The notes beneath the pieces are model-generated. The model was not told where the DNA came from. It saw only the letters and a list, made by a program, of their open reading frames with translations, and ran no database searches. From Nitrospinaceae bacterium UBA3496 (GTDB taxonomy: Bacteria; UBA8248), in assembly GCA_002377645.1 (NCBI GenBank), contig DFQF01000055.1, forward strand, positions 1-54,422: a stretch of 54,422 nucleotides of DNA, written 5' to 3'. The translations under genes were made by a program, and so were the position numbers. This document shows positions 1-7,655 of the stretch, piece by piece (position 1 is the stretch's first letter; each line of letters opens with the position of its first letter).

Positions 1-59
1 CTGGCTTCTTCGGTTTGTTCTTCTTTCACATCGTCGTTATTTTTATCTTCAGGGGACAT
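1..59 (-). CDS. Partial CDS, N-terminus of unknown acidic protein
   Basis: An ATG on the minus strand at 59 opens a frame that runs off the window edge. It is preceded by a strong Shine-Dalgarno (GGAGGAAA on the minus strand, about 62-70). The visible 19 residues start MSPEDKNNDD and are almost entirely charged or polar, with no signal peptide. The gene is divergent from the ABC ATPase at 289, so it is not part of that transcription unit. The function cannot be told from this fragment. Confidence 0.6.
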   Translation of the reverse strand, partial: MSPEDKNNDDVKEEQTEEA

Positions 60-206
60 TATTTCCTCCGGTTTTTCTTTTTTTTAATGCAAATTATATT
101 GATTAATCTATATAGACTCGTGAAGTTAACAAATGTGTATCTTTGGGTCAATGTTTTTATCTAGAAGTTTTTTATTTAATTAACACTTGCGATATTATGT
201 TATGAA

Positions 207-236
207 TTGATAAAGTGCTTTTTATCTTATTATTAT
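207..236 (+). promoter_or_regulatory. Possible sigma70-type promoter for the ABC ATPase gene
   Basis: TTGATA (207-212) and TATTAT (231-236) are separated by 18 bases, about 50 bases before the ATG at 289. The surrounding 60-288 divergent intergenic region is very AT-rich, so such matches are expected by chance. This is a weak call. Confidence 0.3.
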
Positions 237-288
237 TTTTTTTACCAACCTAATAGGCAATGTATATTACTGAGATTAGGCGAGGAAA

Positions 289-1302
289 ATGACAGAAAAT
301 CTTTTGGAAGTAAAAAATCTTGTTAAATATTTTCCTGTACGAGGTGGTGTTTTCTCTCGGGTTAGGAATTATGTTAAAGCCGTTGATGGCATTAGCTTTG
401 AAGTTAAACCTGGTGAGACTTTAGGTTTAGTTGGCGAAAGCGGATGTGGAAAATCAACAGCTGGGCGTTCTATTCTTCGATTAATTGAGCCTACCTCTGG
501 CGAGATCTGTTTTGAAGGTGAAAATATTTGTGATCTTAATAATGAGGAATTAAGGAAACGTCGAAGACAAATGCAAATAATTTTTCAGGATCCCTACGCA
601 TCATTAAATCCTAGAATGACTATTGGCAGTATAGTTGGCGAACCGTTGACCATACATAATGTTGCGAAAGGACAAGAAAGAAAAGACAAAGTTGAACAAT
701 TACTCCACAGGGTTGGATTGCGTCCTGAGCATATTCGTAGGTACCCTCATGAATTTTCAGGTGGTCAAAGACAAAGAATTGGACTCGCGAGAGCTTTAGC
801 TCTAAACCCAAAACTAATTATTGGAGATGAACCAGTTAGTGCGTTGGATGTTTCTATTCAGGCTCAGGTAATTAACTTGCTAGAAGACTTACAAAAGGAT
901 TTGGGTATTGCTTATGTAATGATAGCCCATGATCTTGCTGTTGTTCAGCATGTAAGCGATAGAATAGCTGTAATGTATCTAGGAAAGATTGTTGAGCTTG
1001 CAGAAGCAGACGAACTTGTATCTTCACCAAAACATCCTTATACAGAAGCACTTCTATCTGCTGTGCCTGTACCAGATCCAACCGTTAAAACGGAACGTAT
1101 TCTTTTGAAAGGTGATGTTCCTAGTCCTGTGAATCCTCCCTCTGGATGCCGTTTTCACACAAGATGTCCATACAAAGAAGACATTTGTGAGCAAGAGGAT
1201 CCTCCTATGCTTGAGATGAGCCCTGGTCATACAGTTGCTTGTCACCTCTCAGATAAAATTTATGGAAATAGTGGTTCTTCTGGCGATTCTGCTGCAGCGT
1301 AG
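289..1302 (+). CDS. Dipeptide/oligopeptide ABC transporter ATP-binding protein (DppF/OppF-like)
   Basis: Cytoplasmic ATPase that would power peptide import through an inner-membrane permease. Walker [10 protein letters not shown] is at residues 49-57, the Q-loop lies in IIFQDP near 97-102, the signature FSGGQ at 156-160, and Walker B LIIGDEP at 176-182, followed by a switch His in IAHDL. The C-terminal extension with CRFHTRCPY is typical of the oligopeptide/dipeptide subfamily and absent from generic ABC ATPases; 337 aa is normal for it. A GCGAGGAAA ribosome-binding site precedes the ATG. The family normally sits at the end of a dppABCDF or oppABCDF operon, but here the upstream gene is divergent and the downstream gene is a PLP enzyme. 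It is therefore an orphan, or its partners lie outside the window. The family is certain; the substrate is not. Confidence 0.93.
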   Translation: MTENLLEVKNLVKYFPVRGGVFSRVRNYVKAVDGISFEVKPGETLGLVGESGCGKSTAGRSILRLIEPTSGEICFEGENICDLNNEELRKRRRQMQIIFQDPYASLNPRMTIGSIVGEPLTIHNVAKGQERKDKVEQLLHRVGLRPEHIRRYPHEFSGGQRQRIGLARALALNPKLIIGDEPVSALDVSIQAQVINLLEDLQKDLGIAYVMIAHDLAVVQHVSDRIAVMYLGKIVELAEADELVSSPKHPYTEALLSAVPVPDPTVKTERILLKGDVPSPVNPPSGCRFHTRCPYKEDICEQEDPPMLEMSPGHTVACHLSDKIYGNSGSSGDSAAA

Positions 1303-1362
1303 TTTTCTACCACCTTTTTTTCTTGTTAAATTGTTGATTTTTAGAGTTCTTTGAAAGAGAAA

Positions 1363-2325
1363 ATGGCCGAATTAATTACTCTAAAAGAAATAAAACAAGC
1401 ACAATTAAATTCTCACAGTTTAATAAGAAAAACTCCTTTAATTCCTTTTACTAATGCACTTGAAGAAAATACTTCGAATTCTCTTTTTCTTAAATTAGAG
1501 AACTTGCAAGTTACTAATTCGTATAAACCTCGGGCTGCATTCCATGTAATGGATTCCTTAAATTCTGAACAACGAGCGAAAGGTATTGTAATGACATCTT
1601 CAGGAAATTTTGCAAAAGCTTTCGCTCTAGCAGCTACTGTTTATGGTGTAAAGGTAGTTGTAGTCCTTTTAGATCAGACTAGTCGATCAAAAGTAGATGC
1701 TATTAGGAAACTTGGCGCAGAGATCGTTTTTTGTGGCACTCATTATTCTTCTAGAAAAGATAAAATGTTTGAGGTTGCGACAAAAAAAAATATGATTGCT
1801 ATAGACACTACTGAAGATAGAAGAGTTCCTATTGCACATGGAAGTATCGGAATGGAAATTTTAGACGAGCTGGAAGATGTTCAGACTGTATTAGTACCAT
1901 GTAGTTCGGGAGGTCTTATAGCCGGTATTGCAAGTGCTATTAAGTTACAACGTCCAAGTATTAAAGTGGTGGGAGTTCAACCAAATGGTGCAGCAGCAGC
2001 GTATCACTCTTTATTAGCTGGAAAACCAGTTAATATAGATAATTGGAAAAGTATTGCTGATGGTCTTGCTGCAACTAAACCTGGGAATCTTCCATTTGTT
2101 CATATTAAAGAAAGAGTAGATGATATTGTTCTTGTAAGTGAAGAAGATATTATTAATTCATTTTCAAAATTGTTAAAAAATTCAAAAATTTTATGCGAGC
2201 CAGCAGGAGCAGTTTCAACTGCAGCGTTTTTTGCAAATAAACTAAAAAATCCAGGAAAAACGGTCTCTATAGTTAGTGGTGGAAATCTAACCACAGAGTT
2301 GCTCTTACAATTACTATCTTCTTAA
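1363..2325 (+). CDS. PLP-dependent serine/threonine dehydratase-like protein
   Basis: Fold-type II PLP enzyme, probably deaminating a hydroxy-amino acid to a 2-oxo acid, or a racemase of the same family. The PLP lysine lies in TNSYKPRAAF (family consensus GSFKxRGA), the substrate loop reads TSSGNFAKA (consensus SSGNHAQ), and the phosphate loop reads PCSSGGLIAG (consensus GGGGL). The fold is clear, but the three active-site loops all differ from typical IlvA/TdcB, so the substrate may differ. There is no C-terminal ACT domain, as in catabolic forms. I place the start at ATG 1363 (320 aa), because the upstream in-frame TTG at 1351 lacks a ribosome-binding site and the AAAGAGA just before 1363 could serve as one. 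Its 3' end overlaps the convergent hydroxyglutarate oxidase gene by 12 bases. Confidence 0.8.
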   Translation: MAELITLKEIKQAQLNSHSLIRKTPLIPFTNALEENTSNSLFLKLENLQVTNSYKPRAAFHVMDSLNSEQRAKGIVMTSSGNFAKAFALAATVYGVKVVVVLLDQTSRSKVDAIRKLGAEIVFCGTHYSSRKDKMFEVATKKNMIAIDTTEDRRVPIAHGSIGMEILDELEDVQTVLVPCSSGGLIAGIASAIKLQRPSIKVVGVQPNGAAAAYHSLLAGKPVNIDNWKSIADGLAATKPGNLPFVHIKERVDDIVLVSEEDIINSFSKLLKNSKILCEPAGAVSTAAFFANKLKNPGKTVSIVSGGNLTTELLLQLLSS

Positions 2326-3534
2326 ATTTGGAAAGGACTCTTTTAACATACTTGTTATCGTTTCTCCTATTGCTATAGAAGATGTTGCTCCAGGTGAAGG
2401 GGCGTTACAGACATGTAGAGCTCTTTCGGTGTGAATAATAGAGAAATCATCTATAAGCTTTCCATTTCTATCAATCGCTTGTGCTCTTACGCCCGATCCA
2501 CCATCAATTAGATCATCCTCTTGAATTTCTGGGAGTAATTCTTGTAATGCTTTAGTAAATGCCTTTTTACTAAGTGATCTATACATTTCACCCATCCCTA
2601 CTTTCCAGTATTTTCTAGCGAGTTTCAAGAATCCACCATAAGTAATAGTTTCCATGAGGTCTTTAAAATTCAAATTACTTTTTTTATAACCTTCTCTTGC
2701 AAATGCTAAAACCGCATTTGGACCTGCTTCGACAGTACCATCAATTCTTTTTGTAAAATGTACACCTAGAAATGGAAAGGCAGGATCAGGTACGGGATAG
2801 ATTAATCCATTCACTAAATTCTCTCTAGATGGTTTTATTTGGTAATATTCTCCTCTAAAGGGGACGATTTTCACTGGTAGTTTTGCACCTGCTAAACTAG
2901 CGATGCGATCTGCATAAAGACCAGCACAGTTTATTAAGTAAGAACTAGAGAACTCTCCATGGTCGGAGTTTATAAATATTTGATTCTTTTTGATTTGAAT
3001 TTTTTTTATATTTTGATTCAATTTGATTTCTTGATCTTTTTCAAGAAACAGTTTCGCGTAGGCTTTGAGAACTCCTGGATAATCAATTATTCCGGTACTA
3101 GGAACCCATAATGCTTTAATTCCCTTTGCATGTGGCTCCTTTTCGAGAAGTTCTTCTTTAGCAATCATTTCTATGCCTTTTACACCATTGGCTTTTGCTC
3201 GTTTGTAAAGTTCTTCGAGTCTTGGAATTTGAATTTCATTAGTAGCGACAATGACTTTTCCACAGATTTCGTAATTTATATTGTGCTCTTGGGCAAATTC
3301 GATCATTTTTCTAGCACCAGAAACACAAGTTTTTGCTTTCATAGAATCTGGTCTGTAGTAGATTCCTGAGTGAATAACTCCGCTGTTTCTTGAAGATTGG
3401 TGCAAACCTAAATCCTGTTCTTTTTCAAGAACAATTAGTCGTAAATCAGGATAAGTATTTGTAATTTGCAGAGCAGTGGATAGGCCTATTATTCCTCCAC
3501 CAACGATTGCTATATCATAAGTATTCTTTTTCAA
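2314..3534 (-). CDS. lhgO: L-2-hydroxyglutarate oxidase (FAD-dependent)
   Basis: Oxidises L-2-hydroxyglutarate to 2-oxoglutarate with FAD, feeding electrons to oxygen or the quinone pool. The N-terminal dinucleotide-binding motif VGGGIIG is at residues 11-17. HQSSRNSGVIHSGIYY near 45-60 is the hallmark of the LhgO/YgaF branch of DAO-type oxidoreductases. The C-terminal GGSGVRAQAID and SPGATSSIAIGE segments are also characteristic. The length of 406 aa matches the family. The start is TTG at 3534 with GAGGA just upstream on the minus strand; no ATG fits. The gene is convergent with and overlaps the dehydratase, and lies divergent from tRNA-Pro. In cells this enzyme salvages a side product of central metabolism or serves lysine/glutarate breakdown. 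Confidence 0.9.
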   Translation of the reverse strand: MKKNTYDIAIVGGGIIGLSTALQITNTYPDLRLIVLEKEQDLGLHQSSRNSGVIHSGIYYRPDSMKAKTCVSGARKMIEFAQEHNINYEICGKVIVATNEIQIPRLEELYKRAKANGVKGIEMIAKEELLEKEPHAKGIKALWVPSTGIIDYPGVLKAYAKLFLEKDQEIKLNQNIKKIQIKKNQIFINSDHGEFSSSYLINCAGLYADRIASLAGAKLPVKIVPFRGEYYQIKPSRENLVNGLIYPVPDPAFPFLGVHFTKRIDGTVEAGPNAVLAFAREGYKKSNLNFKDLMETITYGGFLKLARKYWKVGMGEMYRSLSKKAFTKALQELLPEIQEDDLIDGGSGVRAQAIDRNGKLIDDFSIIHTERALHVCNAPSPGATSSIAIGETITSMLKESFPNLRR

Positions 3535-3615
3535 AAAATCCTCGAAATTTAAATTTTAAATATTGACGAACCTAGATAGTTTTGCAAAATTTTATATAAT
3601 GGACAAGATGTACTG

Positions 3616-3644
3616 TTGACTGTAGATCTATGTGTGAGTATGCT
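3616..3644 (+). promoter_or_regulatory. Probable sigma70 promoter of tRNA-Pro
   Basis: TTGACT (3616-3621) and TATGCT (3639-3644) are separated by exactly 17 bases. The predicted start near 3651 is about 40 bases before the mature tRNA 5' end. Spacing, strength and position all fit a stable-RNA promoter. Confidence 0.6.
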
Positions 3645-3690
3645 CGCATGCTTAAGTAACTATGCAGTTCTTGTAGTTATGTATTTTAAT

Positions 3691-3767
3691 CGGGGCGTGG
3701 CGCAGCCTGGTAGCGCGCCTGCTTTGGGAGCAGGAAGTCGTAGGTTCGAATCCTATCGCCCCGACCA
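3691..3767 (+). tRNA. tRNA-Pro (anticodon TGG)
   Basis: A full cloverleaf can be read. The seven-base acceptor stem CGGGGCG pairs with CGCCCCG at 3757-3763, with discriminator A3764 and an encoded CCA at 3765-3767. The anticodon stem CCTGC/GCAGG encloses loop TTTGGGA, placing anticodon TGG at 3725-3727, which reads CCA and, with modification, other proline codons. The T arm carries GGTTCGAATCC. The gene stands alone between lhgO and a glycosyltransferase gene, with its own promoter upstream. Confidence 0.97.
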
Positions 3768-3859
3768 AAACCTTGTTTCCAATCATTTCCGTTGATATCA
3801 TGAATTATTCATTTTTCTTAAACTTCTAGATTAAAGATGTTTATGGAGCGTTGATCTTT

Positions 3860-4849
3860 ATGAAAGTTTTATATTGCGCCGCAAAGGAGTATTTTGAGCC
3901 CGGTGCGTCTGAATCTTACGATTATTTTAATAGCATACGTTCTTTAGGCCATGAAGTGGTTCCATTTTTCTATAGGAATCATTCTTTCATGTACAAAAAC
4001 TTCAGAAGAAACTGGATTCCTTGGATGAACAGTCAACTAGTTAAAAAAGCGTCAAGTTTTGATGTATTGTTCATTTTTCGTGCAGGCAATATTTTTCCCG
4101 AAACGATTCTTGAAATAAAAAAAAATAGTAATTGTAAAACTATTTGTTTTTATGGGGATAATCCATATGGCTCCAAGCAAGATCCAATAGATTTCAAAAA
4201 AGTTGCTGCATTTGATCTTTTCATAACTAAAGACACATATTTTCGTGATGAATTAAATTTGTTTGGATTTAATAATGTTGTATTTATGCCACATTCCTAC
4301 GATCCCTCTTTTTATGGACAATCCTTAACAAAAGAAGATTTGATTCCCTACAATTCTGATGTCGTTTTTATTGGAGGGCACTATGGTTACCGTGAAGAAT
4401 TCTTTTCTGGCCTTACTGATGATCATGTCGACTTTCAAATTTGGGGACCAAGATGGGAGACTTCCAAAGATCCTTGGATTCTTTCAAAAGTAGTGTCAAG
4501 TGATGGTGTTTTTGGTTTGAAGAAATTAAAAATTGCGAAAGCCACAAAAATTTTTATTAATTTAATAAACGGAGGCAATTCAGTTAGATGTCCTGATGAC
4601 AAACCAATTATTTATTCAGGTGCAGAGGTTTTTGTTTTGTCAAATTATAAGCCTGATATGGACCTAGTTTTAGAAACAGGGAAAGAAATAGTTACATTTA
4701 AAAATAGAGAAGAACTGAAAGAATTAATAAGATTTTATTTAGAAAACGAAGAAGAGAGAAAAGCAATTGCTTCTAGAGCAAAAGCAAGGGTCCTTAAAGA
4801 TCATACTTCGGCCATCAGATTTGAAAAGGCACTTGCTTTGTTGAGTTAG
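3860..4849 (+). CDS. CgeB-like glycosyltransferase
   Basis: Probably transfers a sugar to a surface glycan in the cytoplasm. The N-terminal half (MKVLYCAAKEYFEPG, then FDVLFIFRAGNIFP and the ICFYGDNPY segment near residue 100) and the C-terminal half (DVVFIGGHYGYREEF, later NLINGGNSVRCPDDKPIIYSG) match the spore-maturation CgeB / GT4-type two-domain layout, including the terminal segment resembling Glyco_trans_1_2. The start is ATG 3860, because GGAG at 3845-3848 is 11 bases away from it but only 2 bases from the in-frame TTG at 3851. It is followed after 35 bases by an FkbM methyltransferase, a pairing common in glycan clusters. Donor and acceptor are unknown. Confidence 0.75.
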   Translation: MKVLYCAAKEYFEPGASESYDYFNSIRSLGHEVVPFFYRNHSFMYKNFRRNWIPWMNSQLVKKASSFDVLFIFRAGNIFPETILEIKKNSNCKTICFYGDNPYGSKQDPIDFKKVAAFDLFITKDTYFRDELNLFGFNNVVFMPHSYDPSFYGQSLTKEDLIPYNSDVVFIGGHYGYREEFFSGLTDDHVDFQIWGPRWETSKDPWILSKVVSSDGVFGLKKLKIAKATKIFINLINGGNSVRCPDDKPIIYSGAEVFVLSNYKPDMDLVLETGKEIVTFKNREELKELIRFYLENEEERKAIASRAKARVLKDHTSAIRFEKALALLS

Positions 4850-4884
4850 ATTGTTTTTCAAAATTATTGAAAGGATATGTGGAA

Positions 4885-5634
4885 GTGTCTCTGAAAAAAT
4901 ATAAGAGATTTCTTTTAAAGACAAATTTTTTAGAATCGATAGTTTTATTTTTTTTTAGCAAGCTTTTAGCGTATTTCGGGAAAAGTTTTTCTTTCAAAAG
5001 TTCGTTTTTAAAGGGAAGTCCAGTAACTCTGAGAGGAAAATCTTCAGACTTTAAAGTTTTTGATGAAATATTTTTAAAGGAACAATACGATAGTCATTTA
5101 TTGCCTGAAAATCCAAAAGTTATCTTAGATGCTGGAGCAAATATAGGATTAAGTTCAATTTATTTTGCCGCTCGCTTCCCTGATTCTAAGATTTTTGCTT
5201 TAGAACCAGAAAATTCCAACTATGAAATATTATCCAAGAATACTAAAAATTTTGAGAATATCATTCCTTTAAAAAAGGCTCTTTGGAGTCACTCTACAGA
5301 CTTACGTATATCAAATCCGAGTGCGGAAAAGTGGGCTTTTAATTTTACTGAATCTCAACTACCTACAGAAGATTTATATGAAGGAATCTCGATAGAAGGA
5401 TTTATGAGTGATTATTCAGTTAACGAGATTGATATTTTAAAACTAGATGTTGAAGGGGCAGAAAAAGATATTTTTTCTAAGAATATTAATTGGATTCCAA
5501 AAGTTAGGTTAATGATTATCGAATTACATGACAGAGTTGTCCCTGGTTGTTCTAGAGAGTTTTTTGCTTGTACTAGTCAATTCAAATTCGAAGAACATAG
5601 AAAAGGAGAAAATTTTTTTTTATTGAGAAGGTAG
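4885..5634 (+). CDS. FkbM-family SAM-dependent methyltransferase
   Basis: Likely O-methylates a sugar hydroxyl in a surface polysaccharide. The SAM-binding motif ILDAGANIGLSSIYF, followed by KIFALEPE, and the later DILKLDVEGAEKDI segment are diagnostic of the FkbM family. The C-terminus (MIIELHDR) is also typical. I prefer the GTG start at 4885 (250 aa): AAAGGA at 4870-4875 is 9 bases upstream, whereas the earliest in-frame start, TTG 4867, has no ribosome-binding site. The gene lies directly behind the CgeB-type glycosyltransferase and its 3' end overlaps the convergent lyase gene by 15 bases. Confidence 0.85.
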   Translation: MSLKKYKRFLLKTNFLESIVLFFFSKLLAYFGKSFSFKSSFLKGSPVTLRGKSSDFKVFDEIFLKEQYDSHLLPENPKVILDAGANIGLSSIYFAARFPDSKIFALEPENSNYEILSKNTKNFENIIPLKKALWSHSTDLRISNPSAEKWAFNFTESQLPTEDLYEGISIEGFMSDYSVNEIDILKLDVEGAEKDIFSKNINWIPKVRLMIIELHDRVVPGCSREFFACTSQFKFEEHRKGENFFLLRR

Positions 5635-6750
5635 ATTTTTTATCCCCCAAAGGATAGTAGCATTACCTCCAATTCTCCAGTTTCGCAAACCTTTATTTTT
5701 GGATTCTTTGAAATTATTTAATTCTCTTAAATGTTTTAAATAAGGAATTAATCTTTTATCTCTAAATCTTGCATAATAGGCCTCCATCCATGACAAATCA
5801 GGGTCGTTAAAATATTTTGAAACGGTTCCTTTCTTTTTTATTGCAAGTTTCTCTTCTGTAAAACGTTTGAAATAATTTGGATTTTGTATAGACATAATGA
5901 TTAGGTTTGCAAGCGTGTGGATATCAAGAGTTTTATTACTGAACAGCAGATTAGATTTTATTTTATAAGTATTTATTCCAATTCTTGAACTAAGTTCTGC
6001 TGTGAAAATAAGAGGTTCTAGAGAGAAATTGTGGTAATGAAGTGAATTTTTTCCTCTATTCAATTCTAAAGGTAAAATTCCTTCTGAGAGCATTTCATCG
6101 ATGGCAATTTCGTATTGAGAAAGTCCTGTTTCAATTAGGTCTTTTCTTTTTAAGACGATTCCATTAATTATATTACTAAAGCCATTCCAGTACGCGTGAT
6201 TATTTTTTGCACTTGAAGACCCAGTAGAAGAATCTGCAATTAATTCAGCCAAGATAGATATCCATTTCTCAATTCGTTTTTTCTTGTTTTCATTTAGGAA
6301 TTTTAAATTTTGTAATTTAAAATATGACATTGCAATTGAACCGCTAAGCCATTTTCGAACGTAGATACTTTGATTCCCTACTATTGGTTGTCCAGTCATA
6401 GCTAAATTTTTTGCCCATTTATGTAGCCAATTTAAAGCACATTGTGCAATTTTGATGTTTTCTGGTTTGCTAATAATATATAAATCCGAGAGAAATGATA
6501 CTTTTTCTGCATATTGGTAATAAGGTTTTACGGTTTTTTGCCAAATTTTCTTGTTGCCATAATAAGGTGTTACGTTCACATTTTTTCTCGGCCTAATTAT
6601 TTTAGGGCAACCTTTCCATTCAATTTTTTCCCCCCAAATTGTGCGCCTTTTCTGAATATCTAATATTTTTTTATGTTCTATTTGAAAGGAAAGAACTGTA
6701 TGAAAGGGAACGAAATTTAGAAAAAGAAAAACTAGTAAGATTTTTTTCAA
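5620..6750 (-). CDS. PL5-family poly(mannuronate) lyase-like protein (AlgL-type)
   Basis: Predicted secreted or periplasmic polysaccharide lyase cleaving mannuronate-type linkages by beta-elimination. A hydrophobic signal sequence covers about residues 1-21. The signature KNNHAYWNG is at 182-190 and NRGKNSLHYHNF at 231-242. The presumed catalytic set N184, H185, R232, Y239 has the same spacing as Asn191, His192, Arg239, Tyr246 of Sphingomonas A1-III, as I recall that enzyme. The length of 376 aa is normal. The TTG start at 6750 has only a weak AG-rich sequence upstream. It lies 15 bases downstream of the lipoprotein gene at 6766-7551, so the two are probably co-transcribed. No alginate polymerase or export genes (alg8, alg44, algK, algE) occur here, so the substrate may be another uronate-containing glycan. 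UDP-glucose dehydrogenase at 22794 could supply glucuronate. Confidence 0.85.
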   Translation of the reverse strand: MKKILLVFLFLNFVPFHTVLSFQIEHKKILDIQKRRTIWGEKIEWKGCPKIIRPRKNVNVTPYYGNKKIWQKTVKPYYQYAEKVSFLSDLYIISKPENIKIAQCALNWLHKWAKNLAMTGQPIVGNQSIYVRKWLSGSIAMSYFKLQNLKFLNENKKKRIEKWISILAELIADSSTGSSSAKNNHAYWNGFSNIINGIVLKRKDLIETGLSQYEIAIDEMLSEGILPLELNRGKNSLHYHNFSLEPLIFTAELSSRIGINTYKIKSNLLFSNKTLDIHTLANLIIMSIQNPNYFKRFTEEKLAIKKKGTVSKYFNDPDLSWMEAYYARFRDKRLIPYLKHLRELNNFKESKNKGLRNWRIGGNATILWGIKNLPSQ

Positions 6751-6765
6751 TTTTTTAATCTTTTT

Positions 6766-7551
6766 TTAATGGCAAAAATTTTCTTTGAATTCTATTAGTA
6801 CTTTTGTAATTAATTTTGCAGTTAATGTTCTATACTCTGGTACTGTTCTCAAAATTTTTGGTAATTCTATATGTAGAGCTCTTTTGACCTTTGATATCAC
6901 TCCAAAATCTTTATTGTCTGTCGCTCTATAATATATAGAGTGAAGTGGTTCAATTCGCAATTCAATATTATTGAAAATCATTTTTGATTTTTTTGTTATA
7001 TTTTTGTTTTTTTCCCAAAGTTGGAAGAAAATATATGCGTCATACGAAGAGATCCCCTTCGTAGCAATTTCTATTTCTTGTGGAAACTTAGATTGTCCAT
7101 GAATTTCTACATAAAGACTTTTAGTAAAATTTGTGTGAACACTTAAAACTCTTTTTAAAAATTCTTTGTATACTAATTCGGATCTTTTAGAGAAAAAATG
7201 CATTTTTGTAGTTCCAGAATTAAATTTTTCAGAAGGTCGGTTTACATTGATTCTATTTCGTATAAGTCCATCTTTTTCAACAAAACCAGTTGCAATTACA
7301 GATGGAAAATTTCCAAGTTCAGAAATTCTTTTAACGAGAATATCGGTTTTTACATCGTTTGTTCCATGTGGTGCAGTGATTGTTATGCAATTTTGAATTT
7401 TCGAATTTAAGGTAATCATTTCTCCCCAATTCGACCAAGATAGATTTTTTTCTTGCTTTGTTTGCAAATTAGAACAAGCAGTTAGATTTATAAAAAGACA
7501 ACTTATAAAAAAAATGAGAATTCTTAAGCAATATTTTTTTTTCAAGAACAA
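6766..7551 (-). CDS. Lipoprotein, candidate N-formylglutamate-amidohydrolase-fold zinc hydrolase
   Basis: The N-terminus is a lipoprotein signal: basic residues, a hydrophobic stretch, then lipobox LTAC with Cys at 26. The mature part has TAPHGTNDVKTD, RNRINVNRP and YVEIHG. These resemble the His/Asp, Arg-Asn-Arg and C-terminal His motifs of the N-formylglutamate amidohydrolase (HutG-like, PF05013) fold used for amide or peptide hydrolysis. The match is by motif pattern only. Starts are close together (TTG 7551 and TTG 7545); AAGGA seven bases before 7551 favours that one. It is the first gene of a probable two-gene unit with the PL5 lyase, suggesting that both act on envelope or external polymers. 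It could also be an uncharacterised lipoprotein with only a similar motif layout. Confidence 0.55.
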   Translation of the reverse strand: MFLKKKYCLRILIFFISCLFINLTACSNLQTKQEKNLSWSNWGEMITLNSKIQNCITITAPHGTNDVKTDILVKRISELGNFPSVIATGFVEKDGLIRNRINVNRPSEKFNSGTTKMHFFSKRSELVYKEFLKRVLSVHTNFTKSLYVEIHGQSKFPQEIEIATKGISSYDAYIFFQLWEKNKNITKKSKMIFNNIELRIEPLHSIYYRATDNKDFGVISKVKRALHIELPKILRTVPEYRTLTAKLITKVLIEFKENFCH

Positions 7552-7655
7552 TTCATTTTCCTTTTTTGGAGATTAGGCTTTCTTGGTTTTTCCTATTATA
7601 ATATCAGTGTTTGTAAAAATATATATATACGATTTCTCTTCTGATTGAGGTTTTT

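Noticed and set aside
1295..1322. GTAG-TTTT-CTAC followed by a T run after the ABC ATPase gene as a terminator
   Set aside because: The stem has only four pairs; too weak to list as a feature.
5620..6750. Calling the window an alginate biosynthesis locus because of the AlgL-type enzyme
   Set aside because: None of the polymerase, epimerase or export genes is present, and the dehydrogenase at 22794 fits UDP-glucose rather than GDP-mannose.
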